Origin: Mesostigma viride
Taxonomy: Eukaryota; Streptophyta; Mesostigmatophyceae; Mesostigmatales; Mesostigmataceae
Reading direction: 5' to 3'
NCBI GenBank assembly: GCA_009746045.1
Contig: RPFO01000213.1
Location: forward strand, 7,812,478 to 7,876,477
Length of the DNA stretch: 64,000 nucleotides
Shown here in pieces: positions 22,031-31,929 of this stretch (position 1 is its first letter; each line of letters begins with the position of its first letter). The translations under genes were made by a program, and so were the position numbers. Below the pieces are notes generated by a model that was given only the letters and a program-made list of their open reading frames with translations, had not been told where the DNA came from and searched no databases.

Positions 22031-22650
22031 ACCTTTCACCTATCACACTACCCTCAGAGGGTAACCAGCTGGTCGATACGTGGTACCTCTTCACCTAATG
22101 ATATTCCTATTGGTTAATAAAAATACCCATTTACCCGGAAAATTAGTTAGTTAGTTTGGTTACCAAACCACCGTTGAACTAGCTGCGAAATTTAATAATT
22201 CTTTGTTTGAATTAACAGAGATTCTTTGTTTTTTACCGCAAAAGTGAAGCGCTTCAGTTGGGCAGTCAAAGAATATTTATTTACACTTTCTTTGTTTGTT
22301 TGGTAGCTATGATGAAAAACGACAGGGGAGTACGCTCAGGAATAATTATTTAATAATCTTTTGTTTTATTTATCGTTGCAGGTGGTCGACGCCGCGCCTC
22401 ATAATTATTTAGTAACTGAAAACTAACAATGGGAGGGGTGTAGTTTTCAACATCTATCAAGTTTATCAACCAACATTCCCGCGTTCCACCAGTGCCTCCA
22501 CACTTTTTCCGGGTAAATGGGTATTTTTTATTAACCAATAAGAATATCGTTAGGTTACGAGGTACCACGTATCGACTCAGTGACCAGCTGGTTACCCACG
22601 GAGGGTAGTGTGATAGGTGAAAGGTTTAGAAAGGAGCATTATGTGACCAG
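22005..22650. repeat. Inverted repeat, ~145-bp arms
   Basis: Arms 22005-22145 and about 22498-22650 match in inverse orientation (TTTCACCTATCACACTACCC, GATACGTGGTACCTC, TACCCATTTACCCGGAAAA) with a ~350-bp AT-rich spacer. Possibly a foldback MITE inside the larger element. Confidence 0.7.
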
Positions 22651-22821
22651 AGGAGCCAAAGTGCCTCCACAGTCCTCAGTCCACAGAGCCAGGTACTTGG
22701 CCAGCTCGTGGCCGGCCTACGCCGGCTATTGGCCGGCCTACGCCGGCTACCGGCCAAGGGAAATTGTTGCCGGCGCGGCGCCGGCTGTGGAAAAAAGTCT
22801 AAACGAAGCGCTGAGCTAGAA

Positions 22822-23190
22822 CAGGGCTGCTAGAATGGCTTCTGGACCGCTTGAGTCTGACGGATTGCTGACAAGGTTTTAGGGGCAGCAGAGAGTACGA
22901 TATGACCGTTGAGGATTTTCTGAGCGGCTGAATACCTAGAATCTCCTAGAATAGAAGTGCTGGGTGACATTTTCCGTTCGATATCTTGGTAAACTCATTT
23001 GTAGTGCGGTCAAGGAGAGGGGTGCTGGCTGGTGCTGGTCAAGCTGGTCAAGGCTGGCCCGACGGAAGACCGGAATCATGATCGGGCCGTTGGAGACCCT
23101 GACATAACATGACAGTTCAGGACCCTCGCGCCGCGCCCGCCTTCCAAGGTCGATCTTCACAACACAGCGGCCGCTTCCCGTACGGCGCCC
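22822..23190. other. Unassigned spacer before the copia element
   Basis: Host-like sequence interrupted by the hAT-like insertion on one side and by the LTR on the other. No gene recognised. Confidence 0.4.
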
Positions 23191-23534
23191 GAGTTGAGTA
23201 ACTCTAGAGCCCTAGGATCTGGCTCTAAGTTCCCCATGTCCGTCCGCACGCCTTCCGCTAGCGTCCGCTAAGCCGCCGGCTATAATCCGGCGGTCCGATG
23301 CGGTCGACCGGTCTAAGGGCGGCGCCTAGGGCCGGCGCCACCTAGGCCCCAGTCCGGGGCCTTATCCGGGTCGGTACGGACAGCTAGCTTGTCCCACGGT
23401 TACGGCTAACCGGATAGGCTTTGCTGGCTAAGACATAAACCAGTGGTTGGCCAGCTCCGACAGCAGTTCTCTGTGTTCACCTTATCCCAAGCTCAACGTG
23501 ACCGACCGCCATAGCTGAGCCGGTCGGGCTTTAA
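23191..23534 (+). repeat. 5' LTR of the copia element
   Basis: 344 bp from GAGTTGAGTA to GGGCTTTAA. It contains palindromes such as CCGCCGG-CTATAAT-CCGGCGG (TATA-like core near 23281) and GGGCGGCGCC/GGCGCC. Confidence 0.8.
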
Positions 23535-23555
23535 CTTGTATTCATAAAAATCCCG

Positions 23556-25586
23556 ATGGCTTCCGGTACACGGAGCCGCACGGGCGAACACACAGATACG
23601 CCAAGTGGCGAGGCCGCAGGGTCCGTCCTGCCACGCTTTAGTGCGGACGAGGCCACGAGGTTGATGCAAACCCTCGTGGCGCAACCGGAACTGGCCAAGC
23701 AGTTCAAGCATCTGATGCTTGCTGCTGACGATGCACTGAATCGCGGCCCTCTCAAGCAAACGGAGGTGCCCGCTGATCTACCTGCCGACTATACGGCGGA
23801 CGACGCAGCAGATTTTCTAGCTGCTCTCAAGCGTCTGCGCGATGGACGCGCAGACAAAGATTCGGAGCTGATTGGCAAGTTCCGTGCAGTATTCTGCAGT
23901 ACAACAAAGCACCCAAACATTGCCAATCTAGTTCGCATTGCGGACGACAACAAACAAACCTGGGAAGTTTTTTACAACGGTCTAGATGCCCACTTGTCGC
24001 GGTCTAAGGAAGAGGCCGACGAGCAAGCCTTCAACGACTTCGAGGGCTATGCAGTTAATAAGGCAAATTTGCCCGGGGCTGCACGTGATTTCCAGGTCTT
24101 CGTGCACAAGCACAAGCTGCTAGATACTCTCAAGCCCATTTTCCTGTGCAATCGATTTCTCAAGAAATGCGACCTGTCGTCGGATGTGCATCTGACCATA
24201 GCGACGGAACTCAAAAAGAAGAGTGCCGTCAGTTTCGACGAGGGCATGCTGTATTTGATCTCATGCTTCAAGAGTGCGCAGTCCAAGCCGGCTGCCTCGG
24301 CTGCTCTGCCATCCCTGCGCAAGGTGGATGCCGGCGCGTCTTCTTCTTCAGGCGCAGAGGCTCCAATTACGCGGTCGGAGCTTACGGCCATCCTGAAAAA
24401 GGTCGTCGGCCACGGCAACAACGGGGGCCAGCGAGGGCGCAAGCGCGGGCATGGTGGCGACGCCAAGCAGGGTGATAATCCCCCGGCCAAGCGGCAGCAG
24501 GGGGCGTCTACTGACCGCAAGCAACGCTGTGAGCGCTGCTTCGGACGTCGCCATGTCCGGGATGACTGCCGAGTTCGCCCGGACCTGGAGCTCGAGGACA
24601 ACCTTTGCCGCAAGTGCCACGACGTTCTGCGTGGTCACAGCGTGGAGGCGTGCAAGGCCAAGCGCATCGTCGTCCACGGCACACGCGAGGAGTGGGCAGA
24701 GCGACGGGCAGCACGAAAGTCAGGTGAGAGCACGCTCGATACCCCTTCTTTTGCTCAATGCGTCACGCTGAACCGGGCCGTCGTAGAGCCTGACGTCGTT
24801 CCTAAAAGCAACGTGACTGCATCCTCTGTCTCATTCCGTGATGTGCTCACGCAATCCGTTGATGCTGCTCTGGCTCTGTCGCGCCAGGATCACGTGCTTC
24901 CTGAGCACGGGTCTACAATGCGTGACCTAAGCAATGTGGTGTCTTCTAGGTCGGGTGTGTACAACGCCGAGCGACCAAGCACTACTGCAGCACCCCAGCT
25001 AGATACTGGGGCGGTTGGGCCTATGAGGAATGTTGTGACAGTGCAAGAGAATGCTGGGCGGGCAGATGTTCTCGGTACACACCACCCTAGTGTGGATCTT
25101 CACATTGGCAAGGTGCTCACACGGGCGGCCTTTCGTGCAGCCTCTGAAGCTGCCCAGTTAGCCAATGTCACTACCCCAGTAGTCACCCCACCTGTTGAGA
25201 ATCCTGACAATGCCACTGCACCTCAGGCTGTCACCCTGAAACTGTTAGCATACCAGATGCACCGTGCATACGGGCATGAGGCCCAAGCCGAGGTAGAGGG
25301 GGCACACATGTTGGGGGCACCTTTATACAACGAGCTGAAGAATGTGCGTGCTCAGTGTCCTGCCTGCATCAAGATCAGGAAGAAGTCGCGTAGGCGGCAT
25401 GCCAAGACTCCACCCTTGGAGCGAGGGTACCTTGTGGGGGATGTCATGCACATGGAAGGGGGGGACACCTATTTCATAGTCAAGGATAGGTTCAGCAAGG
25501 CCACCTACATTGAGCCGCTGCCCACATGTTTGAGGCTGACCTGCACAGGGCTATCAAGATCAGCCTGGCTTTCTTTCATCCCGTAG
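23556..25586 (+). CDS. gag: Copia Gag and N-terminal integrase (frame broken at ~25519)
   Basis: 676-residue ORF from the ATG 22 bp after the LTR. Residues 1-290 form a helical capsid-like Gag with no named motif. A canonical zinc knuckle C-x2-C-x4-H-x4-C is at 325-338 and a second variant knuckle at 353-368. A long polar linker follows, then the integrase HHCC finger (H569, H574, C601, C604) and the start of the integrase core (GDVMHMEGGDTYFIVKDRF). After about residue 654 the frame is lost and ~20 out-of-frame residues precede the stop; the integrase continues in another frame from 25520. No protease lies between Gag and integrase. Confidence 0.85.
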   Translation: MASGTRSRTGEHTDTPSGEAAGSVLPRFSADEATRLMQTLVAQPELAKQFKHLMLAADDALNRGPLKQTEVPADLPADYTADDAADFLAALKRLRDGRADKDSELIGKFRAVFCSTTKHPNIANLVRIADDNKQTWEVFYNGLDAHLSRSKEEADEQAFNDFEGYAVNKANLPGAARDFQVFVHKHKLLDTLKPIFLCNRFLKKCDLSSDVHLTIATELKKKSAVSFDEGMLYLISCFKSAQSKPAASAALPSLRKVDAGASSSSGAEAPITRSELTAILKKVVGHGNNGGQRGRKRGHGGDAKQGDNPPAKRQQGASTDRKQRCERCFGRRHVRDDCRVRPDLELEDNLCRKCHDVLRGHSVEACKAKRIVVHGTREEWAERRAARKSGESTLDTPSFAQCVTLNRAVVEPDVVPKSNVTASSVSFRDVLTQSVDAALALSRQDHVLPEHGSTMRDLSNVVSSRSGVYNAERPSTTAAPQLDTGAVGPMRNVVTVQENAGRADVLGTHHPSVDLHIGKVLTRAAFRAASEAAQLANVTTPVVTPPVENPDNATAPQAVTLKLLAYQMHRAYGHEAQAEVEGAHMLGAPLYNELKNVRAQCPACIKIRKKSRRRHAKTPPLERGYLVGDVMHMEGGDTYFIVKDRFSKATYIEPLPTCLRLTCTGLSRSAWLSFIP

Positions 25587-26338
25587 TGGAGCTCATGCTA
25601 GACCAGCAGTTCCGCTGTGTGCAAGGTTTGCCGGGGATGGAGGCCGTGGTCATCGTGGGGCGTGAGGATCACGGCAATATGGGCATGATAGATCGCACTG
25701 TAAGCTATGTCAAGACTGTGGCAGCCAAGCGACAGGATAACCCACATGGCAAATCCTACGCGGTCAAGACGGCGTGGTGCAAGGAGCTCATGCATGTGTG
25801 CAACCATAGGCACGTGCTTGATGTCAAGGGCTTTGGGCTAGTCACGCCTCGGGGGCTGTCAGCGGGCACCTACTCACCCGAGGTAGTAGAGGCATACCAA
25901 CAGCATCTACAGGATACCGCCGCCAAGCTGCGGCTCAAGGATGCCACGCTGCCTGATTTGTCTAGCGCTTTTGAGGTCGGGCAGTTGGTCATGTTCCACA
26001 AGGAGAGCTCGCCCAGCGGCAAACGGGGCACCATGCAGGGGCCTGGGGCCATCACAAAGTTAGACTGGCCGCTGCGGGTCATAGACATAGAGTGGAATGA
26101 TCGGGTGTATAGGGTACCATGGGCATCGGTGGCAGGCTATAAGCAAGGGGATAGCATGGAGAGTGAGCTGGCAGCCAACAGGGCACTGGGGTGGGTAGTG
26201 AAGGATAATGCGCCTGTCGTAGCATCTGAGGTGGTACCCCACGGGTCGCTCCCAGGGGCAGACACAGCTACACCCCCCCCTCCCCTGGGCCCCAATATGA
26301 CCCCGTGGATGGGTGGGATGAGGATGGGGTGGGTTTGA
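25520..26338 (+). CDS. Copia integrase, core and C-terminal domain
   Basis: Continues the integrase in the -1 frame. ELMLDQQFRCVQGLPGMEAV resembles the strand holding the second catalytic Asp, and EDHGNMGMIDRTVSYV the N-G-x-x-E-R-x-N region, with Asp where Glu is usual. The SH3-like C-terminal domain is visible as FEVGQLVMFHKESS, GTMQGPGAI and VYRVPWASVAGY (about 25970-26140). It runs into a C8 tract at 26273-26280, where the frame changes into the protease-RT ORF. Likely one polyprotein with the preceding and following ORFs. Confidence 0.75.
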   Translation, partial: AHMFEADLHRAIKISLAFFHPVVELMLDQQFRCVQGLPGMEAVVIVGREDHGNMGMIDRTVSYVKTVAAKRQDNPHGKSYAVKTAWCKELMHVCNHRHVLDVKGFGLVTPRGLSAGTYSPEVVEAYQQHLQDTAAKLRLKDATLPDLSSAFEVGQLVMFHKESSPSGKRGTMQGPGAITKLDWPLRVIDIEWNDRVYRVPWASVAGYKQGDSMESELAANRALGWVVKDNAPVVASEVVPHGSLPGADTATPPPPLGPNMTPWMGGMRMGWV

Positions 26339-28623
26339 CGGGACCTAGTGCACGTAGTGACTCACCTCCTGTGCTAGCCACGGATAATGTGGGAGGCCCG
26401 CCTAGCGTGGCCTCGCCGGAGGGTCAGGGTCCTGCCCATGCGCCTCGCCCACCTAGGGACCTGGCTTCAACGGTCACGGCCTTGTGGCGTGCTCAGGCGC
26501 TTAAAGCGAAAGCTGCATCAGGGGTGGCTCAGGTCAAAACTCTCTCACAGGGGGTCAGGCCGGTTAAGTCAGCCTTGTTTCCTACGTGTAGACCGTGGCA
26601 GCTGGTGGCTGTGGACACGCAAGCATCCGTGTCTATTATCTCTCGTCGGGCAGCCACCCTGTATCCAGTGCTAGAGTCGCCGTACAAATCGGTGACCGAC
26701 TTTGCAGGCACTTCGGCATATCAAGTTACCGGGATGGTGGTGCTGCCGGTGTTGGGCATTGACACGCCGTTTCACGTCGTGGATGGCTACGAGGATGTGG
26801 CCTTGCTGGGCGAACCTTTCGTATCATACCCGGGGTTCTCAGTGTCCGCTGACTTGCTGTCAGTCGCGGGGGTGGGCAGCATCCCGCTTCGCGAGTACCA
26901 CGCTCCATTGGGGGTGGTGGTCGGGCAGCCCGGCGTCGTGCGGCGCTTACCGATGGCGGCGTTTTCCACACCGCCGCTCGTCCAGTCCATCATTCAGCCT
27001 CAGGATTGGCACCCGCGCAGCTTCGGCCTCCACTCACACTCACTGGCGGCGGATAGCCCTGTGACGTGGGAGCAACTTGTCCTGGACTGTCAAGATCCTC
27101 TCAAGTTTGCTTTGTGGCGCGACGCGTTCATTCGAGCCAAGGAGCAGTGGCGAGAGCGCGAGGTCTACCGAGGATTGGAGAGTGTGCCAGCCGGGGCCAC
27201 GCGGTTGCGGTTGAAGTTCGTGCTCACCTACAAGCCGGACGAGACCAACTCTTCGGTGGTGTTCCGGGTAAGGCCCGTGGTCACGGAGACGAAGGGGTCC
27301 TCCCCGCTGGACGCCAAGGATCTTTATACCCCTGGGCTCAACCATGTTTCGCATCGGCTACTGACGGTCATCTACTTGGGCAAGCGGAACGCGGGCAAGG
27401 ACTACGGGATGTGGTGCGGTGACTTTCAGCGGGCATTCCTCCACAGCGACGCTGGGGTCGCGCAGCAAACATGGCAAGGCACCCGCTACGTGGTGAAGGT
27501 CCCGGTGGTCTGGCAGGATGGCACCATTGGCAGCGAGTATATCGAGCTGTTGACAGGGGTGGAGGGGCTGCAGAGCTCTCCCATCATCTTCCGCATTTCC
27601 GCGGAGGAGGTCTTGCAGAGCTTAGGGGCCACGTACCATCGCGCGGATCCTAACTTCTTTGTGGTCCCCACCGGCGTCCCTGGCGAGCCAGCCCTCTTCG
27701 TGTGGCATGGCGATGACTTCAAGCTGGTGGCACCTCGCACCTTTGCTACCCAGTTTCTTGCTGCAGTGGCGGCTAAGTTTCCCCTGGGCAGGGCGGTGGA
27801 TCATGAGGAGGGTAAACCCGTGGTGTTTTGCGGCGTGCAGTCTACGTTGCAGCGGGATTCGCGTTCTGGCGAATGGGTCATGCACATGCAGGATAGCCGC
27901 AACTATGTGGTTGACCTGCTGGCCGACCTCCCGTCCCCGCTGTTGGCAACCCATGGGCCCTCGGTTAAGGGCAAGCTCGGGTGGTTGGCGGACACGGTGG
28001 CACCTGATTTGGCAGTGCTCGCTCGCCTGCCCGATGATGTGCTGGAAGGACTAGGGTCCATTCATGTTCGGCGGCAGCTGGCCATGACGCCCGGCATTGT
28101 GCTTCGTGGGCTCGATTGCTCACAGCCGGTGCACCTCGAGATAGTGACGGATGCTAATCTAGAGACGCGCACAGTCAGCCAAGTGCGGGCCCGCATGGGG
28201 GCACTGTTCTTTATCAGCAATGAGGGACAGCCTGGCATGTTGTTAGATTGGTACTCGCGCTTGCACAGCCGCATTGCCACTAGCCCCAACACGGCTGAAT
28301 GCCGGGGCATTGTTTCAGCTATCTCACATGGCATGTGGCTGCGGTACTTGCTGGGTTGGGTATTTGGCTCGTGTGGGTTCACTCTTCACTGGACTAGCAC
28401 GGTGCACACTGACTCACAAAGTTGTTTGGCCTTCCTTGACAATCCCTATGCGCGGTCACAGGACGTTGATTACCTCGTACTCGCTGAGGCGGCCTCCTGC
28501 GTCACGCGTCTCCAGCACATCGCGGATGAACTCAATCCCGCGGATGCACTCACCAAGGAGGCGCGGGAGGCTGCCCCGCAGTACGCAGTGTTGCGCAAGC
28601 GCATGACGATGCAACACCCGTGA
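26281..28623 (+). CDS. pol: Copia protease, reverse transcriptase and RNase H
   Basis: Counting from 26305. An aspartic protease of retropepsin type comes first: VAVDTQASVSII (Asp104; Gln replaces the usual Gly) with a matching ALLGEPFV strand. Copia-type RT follows: GDFQRAFL (Asp373) and VWHGDDF (Asp470-Asp471; H-G replaces the common Y-V). RNase H has Asp616 (TDAN), Glu665 (AECRG) and Asp703 (HTDSQS), then the copia-typical NPADALTK. The ORF has no in-frame ATG near its start and is open upstream to the C8 tract, so it is probably translated as part of Gag-Pol. Protease downstream of integrase is not the standard copia order. Confidence 0.9.
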   Translation, partial: SPGPQYDPVDGWDEDGVGLTGPSARSDSPPVLATDNVGGPPSVASPEGQGPAHAPRPPRDLASTVTALWRAQALKAKAASGVAQVKTLSQGVRPVKSALFPTCRPWQLVAVDTQASVSIISRRAATLYPVLESPYKSVTDFAGTSAYQVTGMVVLPVLGIDTPFHVVDGYEDVALLGEPFVSYPGFSVSADLLSVAGVGSIPLREYHAPLGVVVGQPGVVRRLPMAAFSTPPLVQSIIQPQDWHPRSFGLHSHSLAADSPVTWEQLVLDCQDPLKFALWRDAFIRAKEQWREREVYRGLESVPAGATRLRLKFVLTYKPDETNSSVVFRVRPVVTETKGSSPLDAKDLYTPGLNHVSHRLLTVIYLGKRNAGKDYGMWCGDFQRAFLHSDAGVAQQTWQGTRYVVKVPVVWQDGTIGSEYIELLTGVEGLQSSPIIFRISAEEVLQSLGATYHRADPNFFVVPTGVPGEPALFVWHGDDFKLVAPRTFATQFLAAVAAKFPLGRAVDHEEGKPVVFCGVQSTLQRDSRSGEWVMHMQDSRNYVVDLLADLPSPLLATHGPSVKGKLGWLADTVAPDLAVLARLPDDVLEGLGSIHVRRQLAMTPGIVLRGLDCSQPVHLEIVTDANLETRTVSQVRARMGALFFISNEGQPGMLLDWYSRLHSRIATSPNTAECRGIVSAISHGMWLRYLLGWVFGSCGFTLHWTSTVHTDSQSCLAFLDNPYARSQDVDYLVLAEAASCVTRLQHIADELNPADALTKEAREAAPQYAVLRKRMTMQHP

Positions 28624-29007
28624 GCCACACAGGGTTACGGCTCGGGCGCTTTATGAATACAGCCATAACTCACCCTGTGTTGCTAGCATTCACGAATATC
28701 ATGGTGGTAGTTTTTTTTGCTTGTCCTGACCATACCCTAGCCACGTTGGACGGTGCCTTGGGCCCGTCGGCGGGTCACTGGTCCTAATAAATGGGTCACC
28801 TTTTGTCTGGTGGCATAGTTGTTTTTTTCTCGATACTTATTACATCACTATTCATGTGTGATCACAAGGGCGCGGGTCGATACCGTGGTGATTTTGACGG
28901 CCTTGAGGCCCCCTTGAGTTCCCTACCTTAGAGGGTTTTGTATGGTCTGCATTTGATGTAATTATTTTGAAATTTGATCATTAATCAAAGAACAAAAGAG
29001 TATGTCG

Positions 29008-29355
29008 GAGTTGAGTATAACTCTAGAGCCCTAGGATCTGGCTCTAAGTTCCCCATGTCCGTCCGCACGCCTTCCGCTAGCGTCCGCTAAGCCGCCGGCT
29101 ATAATCCGGCGGTCCGATGCGGTCGACCGGTCTAAGGGCGGCGCCTAGGGCCGGCGCCACCTAGGCCCCAGTCCGGGGCCTTATCCGGGTCGGTACGGAC
29201 AGCTAGCTTGTCCCACGGTTACGGCTAACCGGATAGGCTTTGCTGGCTAAGACATAAACCAGTGGTTGGCCAGCTCCGACAGCAGTTCTCTGTGTTCACC
29301 TTATCCCAAGCTCAACGTGACCGACCGCCATAGCTCAGCCGGTCGGGGGCTTTAA
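29008..29355 (+). repeat. 3' LTR of the copia element
   Basis: 348 bp, nearly identical to 23191-23534. Confidence 0.85.
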
Positions 29356-29359
29356 TTAA

Positions 29360-31449
29360 CCCTTAAACTGTACTGAGTCCGTTTTCGTGGCGCCAGTTGA
29401 ACTCGCGCCACTCTAACGGACTGAGTTTGTGGCAGAACCAGGCGCCGCGCCAATAATAATTTAACGGTCAAACCTGGGGGGATCGAAAGATCTAGACGTT
29501 AGCTATGCCTGGCGCTATTCAGACCGTATTTTGGACACCTGGCCAGGGAGATATGCATGAGCAAAGTTAGGGGGGTACCATGGTCCAACGGGACCGACGT
29601 GCATGAAAAATATTGACGCGCACGGCTATGGCGGTGCACGCAACTGACTGGTACGAGAGAATGGCTTGACATAAAGGACTCAAATTTTGTAGGCATGATT
29701 TTCAAGTCCTAAAAACGTTTTGTCCCCAGCCATGGAACGTTTGAAGATGCGTAGATGGGTCATCGGGGTGCTGGTCGGCGCAGCAAATCATGTCAGCGGC
29801 CAGGCGGTGACAGTGCGAGTGCTGCATGTTGCTAGGCGGAAATTTTCGAGGTATTTGCGCATGGATAAACCTTTGACGTTGTTCCCAACCAGATTTGCTA
29901 GAATTGGCAGCCAGGAAAGGCTCGAGGCTACGTCCATGAATCGGGCGTGCTGGCTCCCGCAGGAAAGGTAATCTGCTGTTCCGACCTGGTACGTTCTAGC
30001 CTCCTAGCGTGTTCCGTTAACCGTATATGGTTGTATTATCGTTTATAACTAATATCAGGGTTATAATCGAGGGCTTGTGATTGTCATTTTGTTGTTTTGC
30101 TCCCTCTACGCATCGGCTTGTCATAGTTGTGGAATACCATCAGGTCAAGCAGATTTTGGACCATGTTTGGTCGCTGTTAGCTGAGGCTGCAACGGAAATA
30201 GCGTGATAACGGTTGGTATTGGTTAGTAATATGGTAAAGGTGATTACCCAATGCTTTTCCTGGCTCAAACAGCCCGAGACAAGTTCTTTTCTGACCAGTT
30301 TTAGGCATGGCTTCTTGTTTTGCTGGCCAACGCCCACCTTCTGATTTTGCATCCATTGCATGTGACAAACATGGAGATACCCAATACCTGTTTGCATGGA
30401 AGCATTACCAACTTGTTCATTTTGTTTTCTTTATTGTTGCAAAGAACGTGGAGGTGTTTTGTCATTCATCGGGTGGGTTAGTGATGTAGCTCCTTGCCAC
30501 CCCTTTGACGCGCGCTTGAGGCCTTGATTAATGAGCCTTTCACCTATTTTTTAGCATGGTCTTGTGTCTTATATGCTGGCTTATCTCAGCTTCCACGCTA
30601 GGCCAGTGGCTGGCCTCGACGACGACGACGCCCGCCGCCAGCGTGCCATGCAGCCCTTGTCAGCCCGCAGCCCGGCTGGCCGCGCATGGGCTGAGGCCAA
30701 TGGCCGCACGACCCGCACGTTGGCAGCTGGCACCCAGCTGACAGGGCCTTGTAGGAGGCAGGATCGATCTGCGCACCCAGAGGCGCAATCCGTAGTTTGG
30801 CACATAGCCAGGTAGCCCAATTGACAGTTAGCTACACCCTTGGCTAGTCTTGCGCTATGTATACCGCACGCGCGCTAGTGCCATTTTGGCCCCTTGCGGC
30901 ATGTTGGCATGTGTTATATGTCATGGTCTCTTGTTTTATCACCTGCCGGTATGGTGCATGATGCCCAATTGGGCATCCCTTGTTGTTTCATGCCAATTGG
31001 AATAAAGTTTTGTGTTGTTATGCTACCATTTATACCCCTGCCAGCTGGCACCGTTATAACGGTGCCAGCTGGCTTTGGCCATTTTGTAGCTAGCGTCCAC
31101 AGTTTTGTGACATTTCATGTTGTGAATGCATTGATGGCATGTCTATGATTATAATAACCTGCCTTTAAAAGGCCAGGGCCAACTGATTTGTGTAAATGGT
31201 CGATAATGCATTATATATTTATATGTCTCCAACCCCATGTGCACTGTACCCCCCTGAGGGGGGTGCTTTTTTTAGCAGGTGTAGGGCATGGATATGTGAC
31301 CAACCAAATTTCCCAAACATTATTTGATATAAAAGCATGCTTGGTTCCAAGGGTGGGCCAGAAAATGTTATTCGGCTAGTTACTCTCAGGCGCACAAAGA
31401 TACCCAAACTCAGTCCGTTCTCGTGGTTCGAGTTTTGACAGTTGAAGGG
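29360..31449. mobile_element. TTAA-flanked element TTAA-2, 2.1 kb
   Basis: Flanked by TTAA at 29356-29359 and 31450-31453. TIRs are CCCTTAAACTGT and, inverted, CCCTTCAACTGT (11 of 12). Subterminal GGACTGAGT / ACTCAGTCC motifs lie at ~29374-29383, 29421-29430 and ~31400-31412, the same core as in TTAA-1. An adjacent TTAA at 29352-29355 makes the left edge ambiguous by 4 bp. No transposase was recognised among the short ORFs, so probably non-autonomous. It directly abuts the copia 3' LTR. Confidence 0.7.
31040..31073. repeat. Perfect 34-bp palindrome
   Basis: GCCAGCTGGCACCGTTA followed immediately by its exact reverse complement, inside TTAA-2. Confidence 0.9.
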
Positions 31450-31453
31450 TTAA

Positions 31454-31929
31454 CTGCCCGTGCTGCATGGCCATTGCCCACCGGCCGGCAAGCGCTTCAA
31501 GCAAAGGCTCCCGCCGCCCAGCCGCCGGCGTGGGGTAGCGCGCGGCAGGGCCAGACACGTGGGTGCAGTATCAATTACATCAAATAATTGAAATAGCTAA
31601 GTTGGGCTGAGGCCAGAAGCTAGGTCGGTAGTGGGCACCTCACTAGTGACTAGTCAACTGACTGAATGATGCCGGTACCTAGCTTGTGAATGACTGAACT
31701 GATGCCGTGTCTCACCGGTCGGTAAATTGGCAGGCTCCAGCCGGCCGAGCTACTGACCGGCGGGCCCCGATTCTCCAACCGCCGCCGGCTCAAGTTTTTG
31801 GTCGGCCTGTGCCGGCTGTTCGGCAGTTTGTCTCATGGATACTAAGAGCGCCATGGCCGCCAGCCACTTTCAGCCATAGTTCGGTTAAGCGGCGGGAGTT
31901 CAACTACGCCGGAAGACCAATTTAGCGGT
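31454..31929. other. Unassigned spacer
   Basis: Copia-flanking sequence; short ACTAGT/GACTAG repeats near 31650. No gene seen. Confidence 0.4.

Larger units (their letters stand above)
20526..22813. mobile_element. hAT- or Mutator-like DNA transposon, 2.3 kb
   Basis: Both ends carry the perfect 14-bp TIR CAGCGCTTCGTTTA, flanked by AGCTAGAA at 20518-20525 and 22814-22821. The next base also matches, so the duplication is 8 or 9 bp; 8 bp with a CAG start points to hAT, 9 bp to Mutator. Subterminal regions are rich in palindromic GGATCC/GCCGG clusters (20540-20660, 22700-22790). It carries a LINE C-terminal ORF (21254-22030) and an internal inverted repeat rather than a recognisable transposase, so it is non-autonomous. 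Confidence 0.75.
23191..29355 (+). mobile_element. Ty1/copia-like LTR retrotransposon
   Basis: Two direct ~345-bp LTRs (23191-23534 and 29008-29355) enclose gag, integrase, protease, RT and RNase H coding sequence. The LTRs differ only by a TA insertion, one substitution (GCTGAGC/GCTCAGC) and a G-run difference, so insertion was recent. I cannot find a matching target duplication next to the LTRs. The 3' boundary abuts a TTAA-flanked element. Two frame breaks (near 25519 and in a C8 run at 26273-26280) interrupt the polyprotein. Confidence 0.9.

Noticed and set aside
25002-25013. LDTGAVG motif in the Gag ORF as the retroviral-type protease
   Set aside because: Residues around Asp483 lack the hydrophobic strands of a pepsin fold; the block at 26605-26840 has them (VDTQASVSII and LLGEPF).
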